NCBI GenBank assembly: GCA_963759875.1
Contig: CAVXBB010000002.1
Location: 124,001-188,000 of the forward strand
Direction of reading: 5' to 3'
Source of the DNA: JAFAGX01 sp963759875
GTDB lineage: Bacteria > Acidobacteriota > Terriglobia > Terriglobales > Acidobacteriaceae
Length of the DNA: 64,000 nucleotides
Below the pieces are notes generated by a model. It did no database searches. It was not told the DNA's origin and saw nothing but the letters and a program-made list of their open reading frames with translations. Shown here one piece after another: positions 26,470 through 35,727 of this stretch (position 1 is the first letter of the stretch; every line of letters starts with the position of its first letter). The position numbers were made by a program, and so were the translations under genes.

Positions 26470-27027
26470 AACTCGCCAAGCTGGGTTGTGTGTACTTTGG
26501 CCGAAGCGAATCGGTCTCGCCTCTTACACCAGGCGAACATTTCGGATGCGAACTGTGGCGCGATTTCTTCACTCGGAATTCGTAGGAGTTGTTCTTCATC
26601 ACGCATAAGGCTGCGGTCAATTACTCCCGAAAAAACGAGAGGACTCTGAAGGGATTGGGACGGCCAGCGCTTTCGTGTACTCATCGAGTGCTGGCAGCGT
26701 CACGAGTGGCCATCGAATCGAGTCTGGATTTCGGGTTGCGCATCCTCGTGCCGTGATTCTCGATCCGGTCTGAAGGAGGCAGCACACGCTGTGCAGAAAC
26801 CGGTGATTCCGGATGAATGAAACACGAACTGGAGTTGCCGCCGTTGCACGGGGCAGGATTCTAAGGCTCACCTCACGATTTCCAAATGGCTCGATAGTGC
26901 GTGGCCCGAGAGTGCTAGCACTTGAAGCGAGTCATGCCATGCGGTTTTATTCAGCTCCACGCAGTTCTGAGATCGGCAGCGAAACGCCGGATCATCTGGA
27001 GTGGTATGTGTCCGCAGAAGCCCTTCC
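26470..27027. other. Intergenic stretch, no gene recognised
   Basis: Short overlapping frames on both strands, none with a binding site or recognisable domain. A hairpin with 8-bp arms (AGAAGCCC/GGGCTTCT, about 27017-27044) straddles the right end, at the 3' end of the HAD pseudogene, but it has no T-run on either side. Confidence 0.45.
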
Positions 27028-27924
27028 TTACAGGGGGGCTTCTTTGGAAGTGTGCATGGCATCCAACGCATCCAGGAACTGGTGCGGCGTGGCATACACA
27101 TGATCGACTGAAACCAGCTTTTTCTGCATTTTTGATGAGGGATGAGCTGGCGGGTCTTGATCTCTGCGCGGCACCCACACGGTTTGCATGCCTGCTTTCT
27201 CAGCACCTCTCAGGTTGCCGATCGTATTTTTAGCCATGATCGCCGAGGATGGCTCAATCGGGTCAGCGGGGTCACGCACACGGCTAATGGCCGTAAGTAC
27301 GTTCTCAAAGACCTCCGGGTGTTTGCCTTTTTCTGAGGGGGCAATGGCTTCCAGCCCAAAAATATTTTGCTCTGGAATTAATCCAGCCATGCCAAGCCTT
27401 TCCAGCTTATACCTCGCCTCTTCCATGCTTACACGAATGGGTGACGATTGCGACCTCGACTTCAGCGTCCTTAAGTCGCTTTATTCTGTTCACGAATCCT
27501 GTATCGGGACGGATAAATCCAGTACCCATATGCTTATGCCAGAGTTGTGTAAGTCCTTTCTCTCCCTCCAGGATTTTTCTTTTCAGTTCGTCACGCGTCA
27601 GGCATGCAATAAGCTTCCAGCATGCCGATCACGGAGGCGCCGGCCAGACCCTTGCTTTCCAAACATCCCGCCAGCTTGGTGATATACCGACATAATGCGT
27701 CATCCGGATTCTTCTTCGCTTCTTCGTTTGCCTTTTCAATCGACTTCTGCCCCACCTTCCGCCGAAATATCGGAAGTCCATATTCCAGTTTCATCCTGCG
27801 CGGCCCGCAGGACGGCGATGCGCTACGCATTGTCGTATGGGTAGAGAGAGCCATCCAGATCGAAGACAAGAAGCCGCGGTCGCTCGGGGTAGGGCCTAGT
27901 GTCCGGGTAAGTGTTGGATTTCAT
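27028..27924 (-). pseudogene. HAD-superfamily phosphatase, multiply disrupted
   Basis: Reading from ATG at 27924 gives PRLLVFDLDGSLYPYDNA, HAD motif I of the pyrimidine 5'-nucleotidase-like group, then a TAG at 27825-27823. Later pieces lie in other frames: SIEKANEEAKKNPDDALCRY, DELKRKILEGEKGLTQLW, FVNRIKRLKDAEVEVAIVTH (motif II) and SSAIMAKNTIGNLRGAEKAG with VWVPRRDQD (motif III/IV). At least one stop and two frameshifts are needed to join them. The parts are in the right order and full length, so this is a recently decayed gene, not a fragment. Confidence 0.8.
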
Positions 27925-28102
27925 GAACTCTGAGCTGGTGGCTCCTCAATCCACAGCTATGCTCAGAGGGCACCGCGGATCATTGGGGAGGATTGAGATT
28001 GTGTTTGGGAATTCTGCAGATAAGAGTTCTGCGAAAAAGTTTTTACTTTCTGCGACTCACGGACTAGACTTGCCTCTATCTCACTAGATCCAAGGAGGGA
28101 AT

Positions 28103-28429
28103 ATGGCAACTGCAAGAATGCCGCAACCAACCGCCGATGACCCAGTGAAAGTTGATCCCAAGCATTACAAGGTCGAGTTCGAGAACGAGCATGTCCGCGT
28201 GCTACGCATCAAGTATGGGGCGGGCGAAAAATCGGTGATGCATAGCCACCCGGAAAGCATCACCGTGTTCCTGACGGACGCCCATGGCAAGTTCACTTAC
28301 CCGGATGGGCGCACGGAGGAGATCAACGCGAAAGCTGGAACGGTGCAGCACATGGACGCCCACACCCACCTGCCGGAAAGCCGCAGCAAGAAAGCATTCG
28401 AGGTCATCGCGGTAGAGTTGAAACGTTAA
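28103..28429 (+). CDS. Single-domain cupin protein
   Basis: 108 residues preceded by AAGGAGGGAAT. Cupin motif 1 is GEKSVMHSHPESITVFL, with two histidines, and motif 2 corresponds to NAKAGTVQHMDAHTHLPE. It ends FEVIAVELKR. Stand-alone cupins of this kind are small metal-binding proteins; the activity cannot be told. It stands alone between the HAD pseudogene and a gene-poor stretch. Confidence 0.82.
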   Translation: MATARMPQPTADDPVKVDPKHYKVEFENEHVRVLRIKYGAGEKSVMHSHPESITVFLTDAHGKFTYPDGRTEEINAKAGTVQHMDAHTHLPESRSKKAFEVIAVELKR

Positions 28430-29057
28430 CATCGGGCACTTGAACGTTTATAGGAGAGCGGGCTTGCTCCAGCTCTTTCTTATATGCCCGCGCTTATATA
28501 AGAAGCTCGACCGATGCGACAAAGGCCCTAAACTCTGGTACGCTGGGAGGCCTCAGAGGTCGTTCCGCCAGAGCTTTTCCTCTGCCATCGCGTGAATTGA
28601 CCGCCCAGCGCGCGTTTGAGGTTAGCACAGGAAATGATGCCATCAAGAGGTCTTTTGTCCTCAGCCAAAAGTGACGTTTTTTACTCCTCGCCCGCCGTAA
28701 CCAGCCAACAGAAATAAAGAAACGATCCGGATTGGTGCACTTCGGCGCTTCGGCGCAATATTCCGAATTAGAAGGAAGCCACTGACGTTCCAAGCGGCTC
28801 AGGCAACTGCTAGCTGGTTTTCCAGAAGGACGTATACGGAAACCCTTGATGGGGAAAGCATTTCCCGAAGCAACGAGAAGTTCCCATTGCCATGGACTTC
28901 TGCATTGTGCAATTTCTTGCCTGAGAGTGGAATCCGAGGGGTCCCCAAGAACTAGAGTCGGGAGGGACTCCTGTAGGGAACCGTGCCACTGCCATGGCGA
29001 TAAGTAGGGGGCGATCTGACTGCAGATGCAGAACCCGCGCTACCTTCGCAGGTACCA
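28430..29057. other. Gene-poor stretch after the cupin gene
   Basis: No convincing gene on either strand. About 25 bases after the cupin stop, GCGGGC and GCCCGC flank a 22-base loop that ends TTTCTTATAT, a weak terminator candidate. The remainder shows no recognised motif. Confidence 0.4.
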
Positions 29058-30593
29058 TCAGTAGGACTTTCCCAATACCAAGCTTCGAGGGATGCCCCCG
29101 AACCGAATTTGCAAGAGAGTGTTCGAACCATCAGGGTTGCGTCGGTAGATATATGCGTCGCTGTCGCACGTGCCCTTGCACTTCACCCAGCTGCCTTCGA
29201 CGACGGCTATCATCGACCTAGCCCGGACAAATCTCACCGTAGCTTCGCGCACGTATGACTCCCAGCTAATCATGTACTCTCCGCTTGGCAACTGTACGCC
29301 ATCCAGCGTCAGATCGGAAAGCAAGGTGAAATTTCGCGACCCCTTTTCGAAGGCTCTTGGGTGAAAACCATCCAAGATCAGAGCCTTTCGTGCGGTTTTG
29401 AATTGCTGCATCGTATCGTAGGGCCCAACGAGCACGTGGTAAGCGTTCGCCCAAAGCCGGCCCTTCTGAACGGTCGTCGCAGGAAATCCCATTAGCGCCA
29501 GTTTTTTGACTGTGTCGATGGCGTGGACGAACTCTTTGGCCGTGGCTACGTCGCAGTAAATCTCAGAACTTGAGATTTGGCTGATCGGTTGAGAGTGCTC
29601 GGCCTGAAAACTATCGCGGCCTGACATGTCCGTCGGTCGGCGTGCGTCCGCTTTCGGTAAAAAAGAGCTGGAGATGTCAAAACCGGAGTTTGGAGGCGAA
29701 GTAGGCGGAACCACCAGCGGCAGCAACAGCGCTCCATTCCGCATGTTCGCATGCGGCAGAGCGTTGAGTGCGGCAATACTCGGTGCTCTGGGCACATTCT
29801 GTCGTCGCAGGACGACTCGTGAAGCAGAGCCTTCGAGGTCGCTCCGCTCGAGAGACCTCAATTGCTTCGACCCTTGTGATTTGTCATTTCGTTTTCTTGA
29901 ACTGTGCTTCGTTCCAGGTTCAGGTCGGTCCGCTGCTTCACCCGAGAATCTTAACGGAGCTGCAGGAGTGGCCAGGGCTTGCGTTTGCTCTCGTCCCGAA
30001 AGATGTTTGCCGCGCAGCAGCAATGCACCAAACTGACTTCTAAAACTTTGAAATAACCACGCGCTAGCCACCAGACCGGAAACCAGAACTCCAGTGATTA
30101 AGCCGCCGGAAAAACTGCGTAATGCGTAAGGTACTTGTAGCTGGGAAACAGCGTTTATGAGACGACGCAACCAACGACGCTGAGCAAGCTCCGGCTTCAG
30201 TTCATCGGAATGTGCGACTAGAGGCGCAATGCTTGCGGGCAAATCCGTGCTCGTAGGACTGAGAACCAGGTGGGGTGGCCTTGTCCAGTGTTCAACTAGC
30301 TCGCGGCTGGCCGCCTCAGACAACGAGGTGAAAAGGAGCCCGCCAGTCTTTCTCGTTTCATCAACCCAGATTACTTCGCCGCTTCCGTCAACTCGACACT
30401 TCCCTTCCCACAAGGAGAAATTAACACTTCCGATTTTGGCCATGGAAATCTTGGAGCGAAAACACAAGCCTTGCTCGGAGATATTTAGCACACTACCGTA
30501 GTTGCTTTCGCCCAACTTCATATAAACAAAGGTTTGCAATGGCGTGCGCGGAGTCTGGCGGCGTTCGAAGGTGCCTGAGCGGGGGAAGGACAT
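29058..30593 (-). CDS. PilZ domain membrane protein with C-terminal SPOR-like domain
   Basis: About 511 residues. An N-terminal PilZ-like domain (ERRQTPRTPLQTFVYMKL; VLNISEQGLCFRS) is followed by a membrane helix (GGLITGVLVSGLVASAWLF), a long Ser/Arg/Pro-rich linker, a SPOR-like domain (VKKLALMGFPATTVQKGRLW, then YHVLVGPYDTMQQFKTARKA) and a C-terminal beta-rich tail. This would link cytoplasmic c-di-GMP sensing to peptidoglycan binding in the periplasm. The N-terminal arginine motif is RRQTPR, a shape compatible with RxxxR. Starts at 30614 and 30593 are both possible; neither has a good binding site. Confidence 0.75.
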   Translation of the reverse strand: MSFPRSGTFERRQTPRTPLQTFVYMKLGESNYGSVLNISEQGLCFRSKISMAKIGSVNFSLWEGKCRVDGSGEVIWVDETRKTGGLLFTSLSEAASRELVEHWTRPPHLVLSPTSTDLPASIAPLVAHSDELKPELAQRRWLRRLINAVSQLQVPYALRSFSGGLITGVLVSGLVASAWLFQSFRSQFGALLLRGKHLSGREQTQALATPAAPLRFSGEAADRPEPGTKHSSRKRNDKSQGSKQLRSLERSDLEGSASRVVLRRQNVPRAPSIAALNALPHANMRNGALLLPLVVPPTSPPNSGFDISSSFLPKADARRPTDMSGRDSFQAEHSQPISQISSSEIYCDVATAKEFVHAIDTVKKLALMGFPATTVQKGRLWANAYHVLVGPYDTMQQFKTARKALILDGFHPRAFEKGSRNFTLLSDLTLDGVQLPSGEYMISWESYVREATVRFVRARSMIAVVEGSWVKCKGTCDSDAYIYRRNPDGSNTLLQIRFGGIPRSLVLGKSY

Positions 30594-30894
30594 GCACGCG
30601 AGATTAGTGCACATAACTAGCCAGCAAAACGTTACGAAAGTGAGGGATCTGCTTAGAAACAGGACGATGGCGAGGCTATGCGCCGGCGCACTTCACGGAA
30701 CCTAGCCAGAGCTTGTGAGCCTCAACGCGCATTTTAAAAGTACAACCGGAACCGGCACTCGCATCGAGCGCGCCCTACCCGTTCATTCCAGTTCGATAAG
30801 CAATAGAAGCCCGATGTAATTACATACGATCCATGCGGAATCTCCGTGGTTGTTTTGTGGAGAAACCCAGAACCAGGATTCGGCAAAGAACATG

Positions 30895-31257
30895 TTATTG
30901 ATCGCTGCTGGTTCGTGAGCGAAAGGCCGCAACCGCTTCGTCGTCCGTTGCGTACGATTTGAACACCGTGTTTAGTTTCGTTCGTTGAAGCAAGTCTTCA
31001 ACCCGCTGATTAGGGCGAACTAACTTTATCTCACCGTTCCGGATCCGTGTCGATGCGAGCATTCCAACCAGCGTGCCCAAGCCCGCACTATCGATATACT
31101 CTAATCGGCTGAGGTTCACGACAATTTGCTGGGTCCCCAATTGAATGTTCTGTATTCTCTCGCGGAAAGCAGCGGTCTCGTCACCAAACACAAGGCGTCC
31201 AGCGCAATCGAGAATAACCACGTTGCCCGAAATGTGTGTCTCCATTTTTAGTAGCAT
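30895..31257 (-). CDS. STAS domain anti-sigma factor antagonist-like protein
   Basis: 120 residues with the STAS core: VVILDCAGRLVFGDETAAFR, VVNLSRLEYIDSAGLGTLVG and IKLVRPNQRVEDLLQRTKL. The serine in YIDSAG is the phosphorylation site of SpoIIAA-type antagonists. It probably takes part in a partner-switching module, but no kinase or anti-sigma factor gene is nearby. The start could be 31257 or 31245; a longer frame from 31302 is less likely. Confidence 0.83.
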   Translation of the reverse strand: MLLKMETHISGNVVILDCAGRLVFGDETAAFRERIQNIQLGTQQIVVNLSRLEYIDSAGLGTLVGMLASTRIRNGEIKLVRPNQRVEDLLQRTKLNTVFKSYATDDEAVAAFRSRTSSDQ

Positions 31258-31332
31258 GTAACGATGACGTGGCGCATGTAGTGTTGATCTCGCAGCGACC
31301 AAAAAAGATCGTAGAACGGTGCTAGGGTCAAG

Positions 31333-31718
31333 TCAACGAAGTGAAAGTTTGCTGTCATTCCTTTTGCCTCTTTTACTTCGTGAAGCACGTTTTTTCGTCA
31401 CCGCGTTCTTCTCTTTCCGAATTTTCCATGCTGTACGCAGAGCACCGACAAGCAAATCCTCGTTGCCTCGGCCAGTCGAACGTGCGTAGCTCCCATCCGC
31501 CCCCAACCAGCCGAAACCAGCATAAAAATATCCGGTGCCTCGGCGACGAACTCGGCCTGCACTTCCGGCGTAAGCATCAAGTTGCCATAACCTTGCGCTT
31601 GCGATGCGAGTGTGGCGAATATCCTGCCGCCCACCCGGAAATCCGGAACTCCCATATGCGAGCCTTCTTCTGCACCTTCGAGGCTGAGGGCGATCCGCCG
31701 AAACTCGGTGGCGTTCAC
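31333..31718 (-). pseudogene. MmcQ/YjbR-family protein with a 1-nt frameshift
   Basis: The first part (FRRIALSLEGAEEGSHMGVP, FRVGGRIFATLAS, GRMGATHVRLAEAT) is typical of MmcQ/YjbR proteins, a small double-wing DNA-binding-like fold. After RLAEAT the frame becomes random, while the neighbouring frame resumes with EDLLVGALRTAWKIRKEKNA and a basic tail, the normal family ending. Loss of one base at about 31467 explains the switch. GTG at 31718 is the likely original start. Confidence 0.72.
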
Positions 31719-31810
31719 GGTGTATGAGCTTCCGCAGATGACGCGAACGATGTGACCTGCAATGATAGTTCGCACTAGCAGTCAATTACTGTCAAAGGCT
31801 CAAGTCGCGT

Positions 31811-31921
31811 TCAACAATAGATAAGGTGCCACTGTTTCAGCAACCACTCCGGTATATAGACATGGTCTTTGTTGCGGCGACACCATTCGCGAAGTTGCGG
31901 CGAGTGAAGACAGGTTTCCAT
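31811..31921 (-). CDS. Possible small protein of 36 residues
   Basis: A short frame from ATG 31921 to TGA 31811. The middle (PQLREWCRRNKDHVYIPEWL) is Trp- and Arg-rich and has the look of a real small protein, but the binding site is weak and no family can be named with certainty. Located between the MmcQ pseudogene and an orphan LuxR gene on the same strand. Tentative. Confidence 0.35.
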   Translation of the reverse strand: METCLHSPQLREWCRRNKDHVYIPEWLLKQWHLIYC

Positions 31922-31995
31922 TGTTAGACCTAACTGTCTGACCTCTTTCGGAGTTGTATATCGATGGGAAGCGGCATACGTTTACGCGAACAATC

Positions 31996-32223
31996 TCAGC
32001 CGCGAATGTCGGGCTTGTGCGCTCTGTGCCAAAAAATGAGTTCAACACGATGCGAAAGGCCCAGTTTTTCCTGGATGACGTGAAGATGACCTTCGACAAC
32101 CTGCTCGGTGATCCCGATGCTCCGCGCGATTTCGCGGTTGGTGAGTCCTTCGGCAACCAGTTTGACGAGCCGTAGCTGTTGTTTGCTCAAGTCGCGCTTG
32201 CGGTGGCGCAGCCGCTTGGACAT
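31996..32223 (-). CDS. Stand-alone LuxR-type HTH protein
   Basis: 75 residues from ATG at 32223, preceded by GGAGAGTGGA. It is nearly all LuxR/NarL HTH: LSKQQLRLVKLVAEGLTNRE, then IARSIGITEQVVEGHLHVIQ and EKLGLSHRVELIFW. There is no receiver or sensor domain, as in GerE-like regulators. A longer upstream frame exists but lacks a binding site and overlaps the TonB-like gene. Target unknown. Confidence 0.72.
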   Translation of the reverse strand: MSKRLRHRKRDLSKQQLRLVKLVAEGLTNREIARSIGITEQVVEGHLHVIQEKLGLSHRVELIFWHRAHKPDIRG

Positions 32224-32444
32224 TCCACTCTCCGGAAAAGGGGCAAAGCTGCACTTTGGGCGCGTTGGGCGGCCACAGAAGCACGTCACCGCGGTTTCCC
32301 CTCCCCCGGCGAGTCTTGAAATGGCCGTCCGACGCGGGTTATGAAGATAGCACATAAAACGGTGCAAACAAGGAGTCTTTTTTCCCAAGCCGAAAGCTTG
32401 AATGTAAGCGACCGACGCACAGCCGTTGCGCTGAGCGCGGAATA

Positions 32445-33959
32445 TCAAGGCAGCACGAAATCGACTTTGACTCGGGTTTGAAACGGTGCCGCGCGACCCT
32501 TTTGCACAAGAGGTTCGAAACGCCACTTAAAAACGGCATCGGTTGCGGCAGTTGCCAGCATAGGATCGCCGCTAATCACAGCAAGTTGCCGCACTGCGCC
32601 ATCCTCGCCCACCTTTGCGTTCAGGACGACTGTCCCTTGAATGTGTTGTTGTTTCGCCGCTTCGGGATACTCTGGTTCAACCCGCTGAAGTACTCGCACG
32701 TTTGCTTTACCCGGCGAAGTCTGCCCGGCATCCGGTGCGGACCACTCGCCGTGAGCTTGAGATGGTTTTAGCTTAAAGATGACTTTCCCACCTTGATAGA
32801 CGACCAATCCATCGGAGGGCGTTTGAGGGACCTTTGCCTTCTGCGAGTCTGATGGCGGAGGACTCAGTTTTGGCCTGGTCCCCGTGGGCTGGGGCGGGAG
32901 CTGCGGCCTTATGCTGACCTGTGTGGACGCGCTCTTTTGGTGTTTAGGAGCAGTCGCGAGCTCCCTAACCCGGCCTAGCATCCAGCCCAGCACAATAGAC
33001 ATGACGATGGCCATAACGACTAGCGACAACGTCCACGAATCGCTGCGCTGGACCTGAGCAGCCTTTGCGTCTGTCGCGTGTTCCTGGAAACTCGCCGAGC
33101 GCGCATCATTATTATTGCTATTATTCCCGTTATCCGCGGCATTATTACCGTCGTCGACGCGGGTGAAGGGCTCGTCCGGAACAGCGGGAGTTGAGAGCTC
33201 GGCCGCGCAGTTGACATTGATTAAGACTTGGTGCGAAAAAGTTTGCAGAGTTTGAATATCAACGTCGCCAAAGGCTTTTGGACGTGAGTAGAAGATCGCC
33301 AAAAGCCCAACTAATTTGTCCTGCTTGAGCACGGGGCAGACGATCCATGAGTGAATGCCCAAAGGTCGGCACACGTCGCCATCGAAACGAACATCAAGTT
33401 CGGTATCGGTGCAACACAGTGCTTGTTTGGTCTGGATGCATTCACTAGACGGTCCCGCACGTGCATTCAAGAGTTCACCAAACTCCGAAGCACTCGTGCC
33501 CGAAGTGGCGCGGCAGACCATTTCCTCGCCGCGCATCAGAGCGATTGCCGCCACGCTCGCGTTTGTCGCCAGGCGTGCTTGCTCGGCAATATCATTGAGC
33601 GCAAGATCGAGTGCGAGGTCTGCCGATGCTCCCTCAGTACCGGGTCCGGCTAGCGTGCTCGCCAGATGCGAGAGCAAGATCCCGGAGACTCGATCATGTT
33701 CATCTAGCTCTGGCAGGGGAGGCTGAACACCGCTGCTTAAGAGATTGATGGTGCCTCCGGTGATATTAGCCGTGGTTCGCGTACGCTCGACGATCAGATC
33801 TACAGCCGCATCGACGTCCAGTTCACCACTTCTGATCGAACGTCCGACCTCGATAATGGCAGAGAGCGATTCACTATCCATCTGACTTTGCTGCACCGCA
33901 AATGCGCTCGCCAGGAACATCTGGAAAGCTTCCCGATCAAGAGTGGGATAGTTGCTCAT
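32445..33959 (-). CDS. GAF domain - membrane helix - TonB C-terminal domain hybrid
   Basis: 504 residues from ATG 33959. A cytoplasmic GAF-like domain (EQARLATNASVAAIALMRGE ... SWIVCPVLKQDKLVGLLAIF), one membrane helix (WTLSLVVMAIVMSIVLGWML), a Pro-rich linker (PQLPPQPTGTRPKLSPPPSD) and a TonB C-terminal domain (VEPEYPEAAKQQHIQGTVVL ... AVFKWRFEPL). TonB proteins contact outer-membrane receptors; a GAF sensor on the cytoplasmic side is unusual. No ExbB/ExbD or receptor gene is nearby. Upstream starts to 34058 exist but add no recognisable sequence. Confidence 0.8.
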   Translation of the reverse strand: MSNYPTLDREAFQMFLASAFAVQQSQMDSESLSAIIEVGRSIRSGELDVDAAVDLIVERTRTTANITGGTINLLSSGVQPPLPELDEHDRVSGILLSHLASTLAGPGTEGASADLALDLALNDIAEQARLATNASVAAIALMRGEEMVCRATSGTSASEFGELLNARAGPSSECIQTKQALCCTDTELDVRFDGDVCRPLGIHSWIVCPVLKQDKLVGLLAIFYSRPKAFGDVDIQTLQTFSHQVLINVNCAAELSTPAVPDEPFTRVDDGNNAADNGNNSNNNDARSASFQEHATDAKAAQVQRSDSWTLSLVVMAIVMSIVLGWMLGRVRELATAPKHQKSASTQVSIRPQLPPQPTGTRPKLSPPPSDSQKAKVPQTPSDGLVVYQGGKVIFKLKPSQAHGEWSAPDAGQTSPGKANVRVLQRVEPEYPEAAKQQHIQGTVVLNAKVGEDGAVRQLAVISGDPMLATAATDAVFKWRFEPLVQKGRAAPFQTRVKVDFVLP

Positions 33960-34061
33960 AACCTGGGCGCTTACAATTCTCGTCTCAATTAAGCCAACTG
34001 GGCCTAGAGGTGTGCGCGCGGCACGCCGGCTTAGCGGCCAGCGAGCGCAGTGTCTCACCGT

Positions 34062-34089
34062 GAGAATGCCCTGTCAACAGGGCATTCTC
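34062..34089. repeat. Perfect 12-bp inverted repeat with TCAA loop
   Basis: GAGAATGCCCTG and CAGGGCATTCTC are perfect reverse complements separated by four bases. It lies about 100 bases upstream of the GAF-TonB start. No T-run follows on either strand, so it is not a standard intrinsic terminator. It may be a protein-binding operator or an RNA hairpin. Confidence 0.8.
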
Positions 34090-34595
34090 GAGGGACAGAG
34101 TTAGGCGCCACCTCGTTGGCGGAGTCGAACAACGAACAAGCAACCAGTGACTGCTGAACGTCTTTTGGAACATCAACTGCAACTGGCGGTGTAGTTCTCG
34201 GCTTCCTTTGGAGTCAAAACGCTGGCAGGGTTTGCGGATTACTCTACCGGGGCAGTTCGTTTCTCTCTCGCAAGTTCCTTCATCTGCTTCCGGATTTCAG
34301 CACGCCGGCTCCAACTTATCCAGCCATAGCATTGGGGCCAACGCCCGATTCGACTGTCGGTCCGAATGCGTCGTGTGTTCTTATATATTTCGGTCTAACC
34401 ACAGAATGGTTTACACCCGAGACGATCTGAGTCGTTTATACCGTGTGATCCGATTAAGGAAGACCCACTAACAGGTCGTCGTTCGTCATGATTCTCAGCT
34501 TTTGACGAAGATGTTCTGCTCCATGCTGTTTGAAATTCATTCCTCTTCAGGCCTGAAAGCCAGCATTGATTTCCTAACCCAAACGGCTGATGTGA
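34090..34595. other. Intergenic stretch, nothing recognised
   Basis: About 500 bases between the hairpin and the pilin gene. Short frames on both strands lack binding sites and family motifs. Confidence 0.45.
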
Positions 34596-34763
34596 TTACT
34601 GGGAGATTGAGCTAGCAACCTCGGAAAAAACATTGTTTGCATTCCCGCCGATTAGTCGAACCGTAGCAACCACGATTACCAAAATAACTGCCAGCATCAC
34701 CGCATATTCTGCGATGTCTTGTCCTCGATCCTCAATCCAGAGTTGGTGTAAGGTTGGTAACAT
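34596..34763 (-). CDS. Flp-type pilin, 55 residues
   Basis: ATG at 34763 with GGAGG 7 nt upstream. The protein reads a short leader, then GQDIAEYAVMLAVILVIVVA, the Flp/Fap pilin signature (Glu at +5 and Tyr at +6 of the mature N-terminus inside the hydrophobic segment), and ends NANNVFSEVASSISQ. The classical prepilin cleavage Gly would be in EDRGQDIAEY. Flp pilins assemble into Tad pili, but no tad gene (ATPase, secretin, peptidase) is present in this window. Too short to be found by length-limited gene calling. Confidence 0.8.
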   Translation of the reverse strand: MLPTLHQLWIEDRGQDIAEYAVMLAVILVIVVATVRLIGGNANNVFSEVASSISQ

Positions 34764-34943
34764 ACGCTATCCTCCGTCCATCCTGTCGGGTGCGACACTG
34801 AGATGAGAACGGCACATAAGAATGACGAATGAATGAGGGCGGGTGACAGCTTTCGGGATTGTGCGTAGCTGTGGCGAAATCGGCTGGCGCTCACCCTGAG
34901 TGAGCCGCATTTTGCGCTTGGAAAAGAACGCTTGTCAAGCGAA

Positions 34944-35310
34944 TTACGCGAATTGTGCGTTCGTTCCTTCGTGTGGCTTTGTAGCGTTGACAGGCTTTTC
35001 GATTATTTTCCAGCCCCACCACTGGACGAGACTACAACCGCGAAAGGTGTGGGCCAACGTCTCTGGAGCATGGCGAATGATGAACCAGGGATCGTGACGG
35101 AAAGCCGCAGGCATGTGGCGAAGTTTCATTTAGCTTCCAACGCCGATACTCGATTTCTTCCTCCGGTAGGTGCTCAGTGCGCACCACGGCAGTGGTTCCG
35201 TCATACTCACTAAAACATTCATTCGTAACCAGTCCGCGCTCTCGAAAGTCTTTGGCCATAGGCGTGCACGGATAAGGGGTGGGATGCTTGGATGTAGCGA
35301 TGCTCGAGGT
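34944..35310 (-). pseudogene. C-terminal remnant of a B12-binding radical SAM protein
   Basis: The minus strand gives HPTPYPCTPMAKDFRERGLV, then NECFSEYDGTTAVVRTEHLP and EEEIEYRRWK, followed in another frame by MKLRHMPAAFRHDPWFIIRH and AHTFRGCSL. Together these match the C-terminal part of cobalamin-binding radical SAM enzymes. The catalytic CxxxCxxC part is absent, an in-frame TAA precedes the first motif and a frameshift separates the pieces. It is a decayed tail. Confidence 0.65.
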
Positions 35311-35418
35311 TTAAAGGTTAGCCCTTGAATCGTCGCGATTGCGGCACAACTCGCAGGACGATCTCATAACAAAACTCGCGGAAACCTCGAAAACGACGCT
35401 GTTTCCCCTGTCATCACC

Positions 35419-35435
35419 ATGGCTATAATAGCCAT
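35419..35435. promoter_or_regulatory. Palindromic operator overlapping a TATAAT box
   Basis: ATGGCTATAATAGCCAT is a perfect 8-1-8 palindrome containing TATAAT, located 3 bases upstream of the antitoxin ATG. Antitoxins of Phd/VapB type normally bind such a palindrome over their own promoter, so this is probably the autoregulation site. Confidence 0.6.
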
Positions 35436-35438
35436 AAA

Positions 35439-35727
35439 ATGAAGCGTTAATGTTGCGGAACTCAAGAATCGACTGAGCAAATACCTCACGTTTGCTAAAG
35501 GCGGCGAGGAGATCGTCATCCGGGACAGGAATCTGCCTGTGGCCAAGCTAGTTCCGTTCTCCGCAGACGAGGGCAGCGAAGAAGAACTGCCATTGGTCGC
35601 CGCGGGCAAAATGCGTCTACCCAAGAATGACGTCGAGGTTGATGAACTACTGAGAATTCCGACCGGAAGACTCAGCCACCGCGAGGGTACGCAGGCACTT
35701 CTCGATGACCGGGAAGAATCGTTATGA
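35439..35727 (+). pseudogene. Phd/VapB-type antitoxin with a 1-nt frameshift near the start
   Basis: Removing C at 35445 gives MKVNVAELKNRLSKYLTFAK, then GEEIVIRDRNLPVAKLVPFS, a textbook Phd/YefM antitoxin N-terminus. As it stands, ATG AAG CGT is followed by TAA. The remainder is intact to TGA at 35727 and carries the usual acidic C-terminal toxin-binding region (LLRIPTGRLSHREGTQALLD). The stop overlaps the toxin ATG by four bases. A GTG at 35539 could express a short C-terminal piece. Confidence 0.72.

Noticed and set aside
27017..27044. Intrinsic terminator at the AGAAGCCC/GGGCTTCT hairpin
   Set aside because: No T-run follows the stem in either direction and it overlaps the end of a pseudogene.
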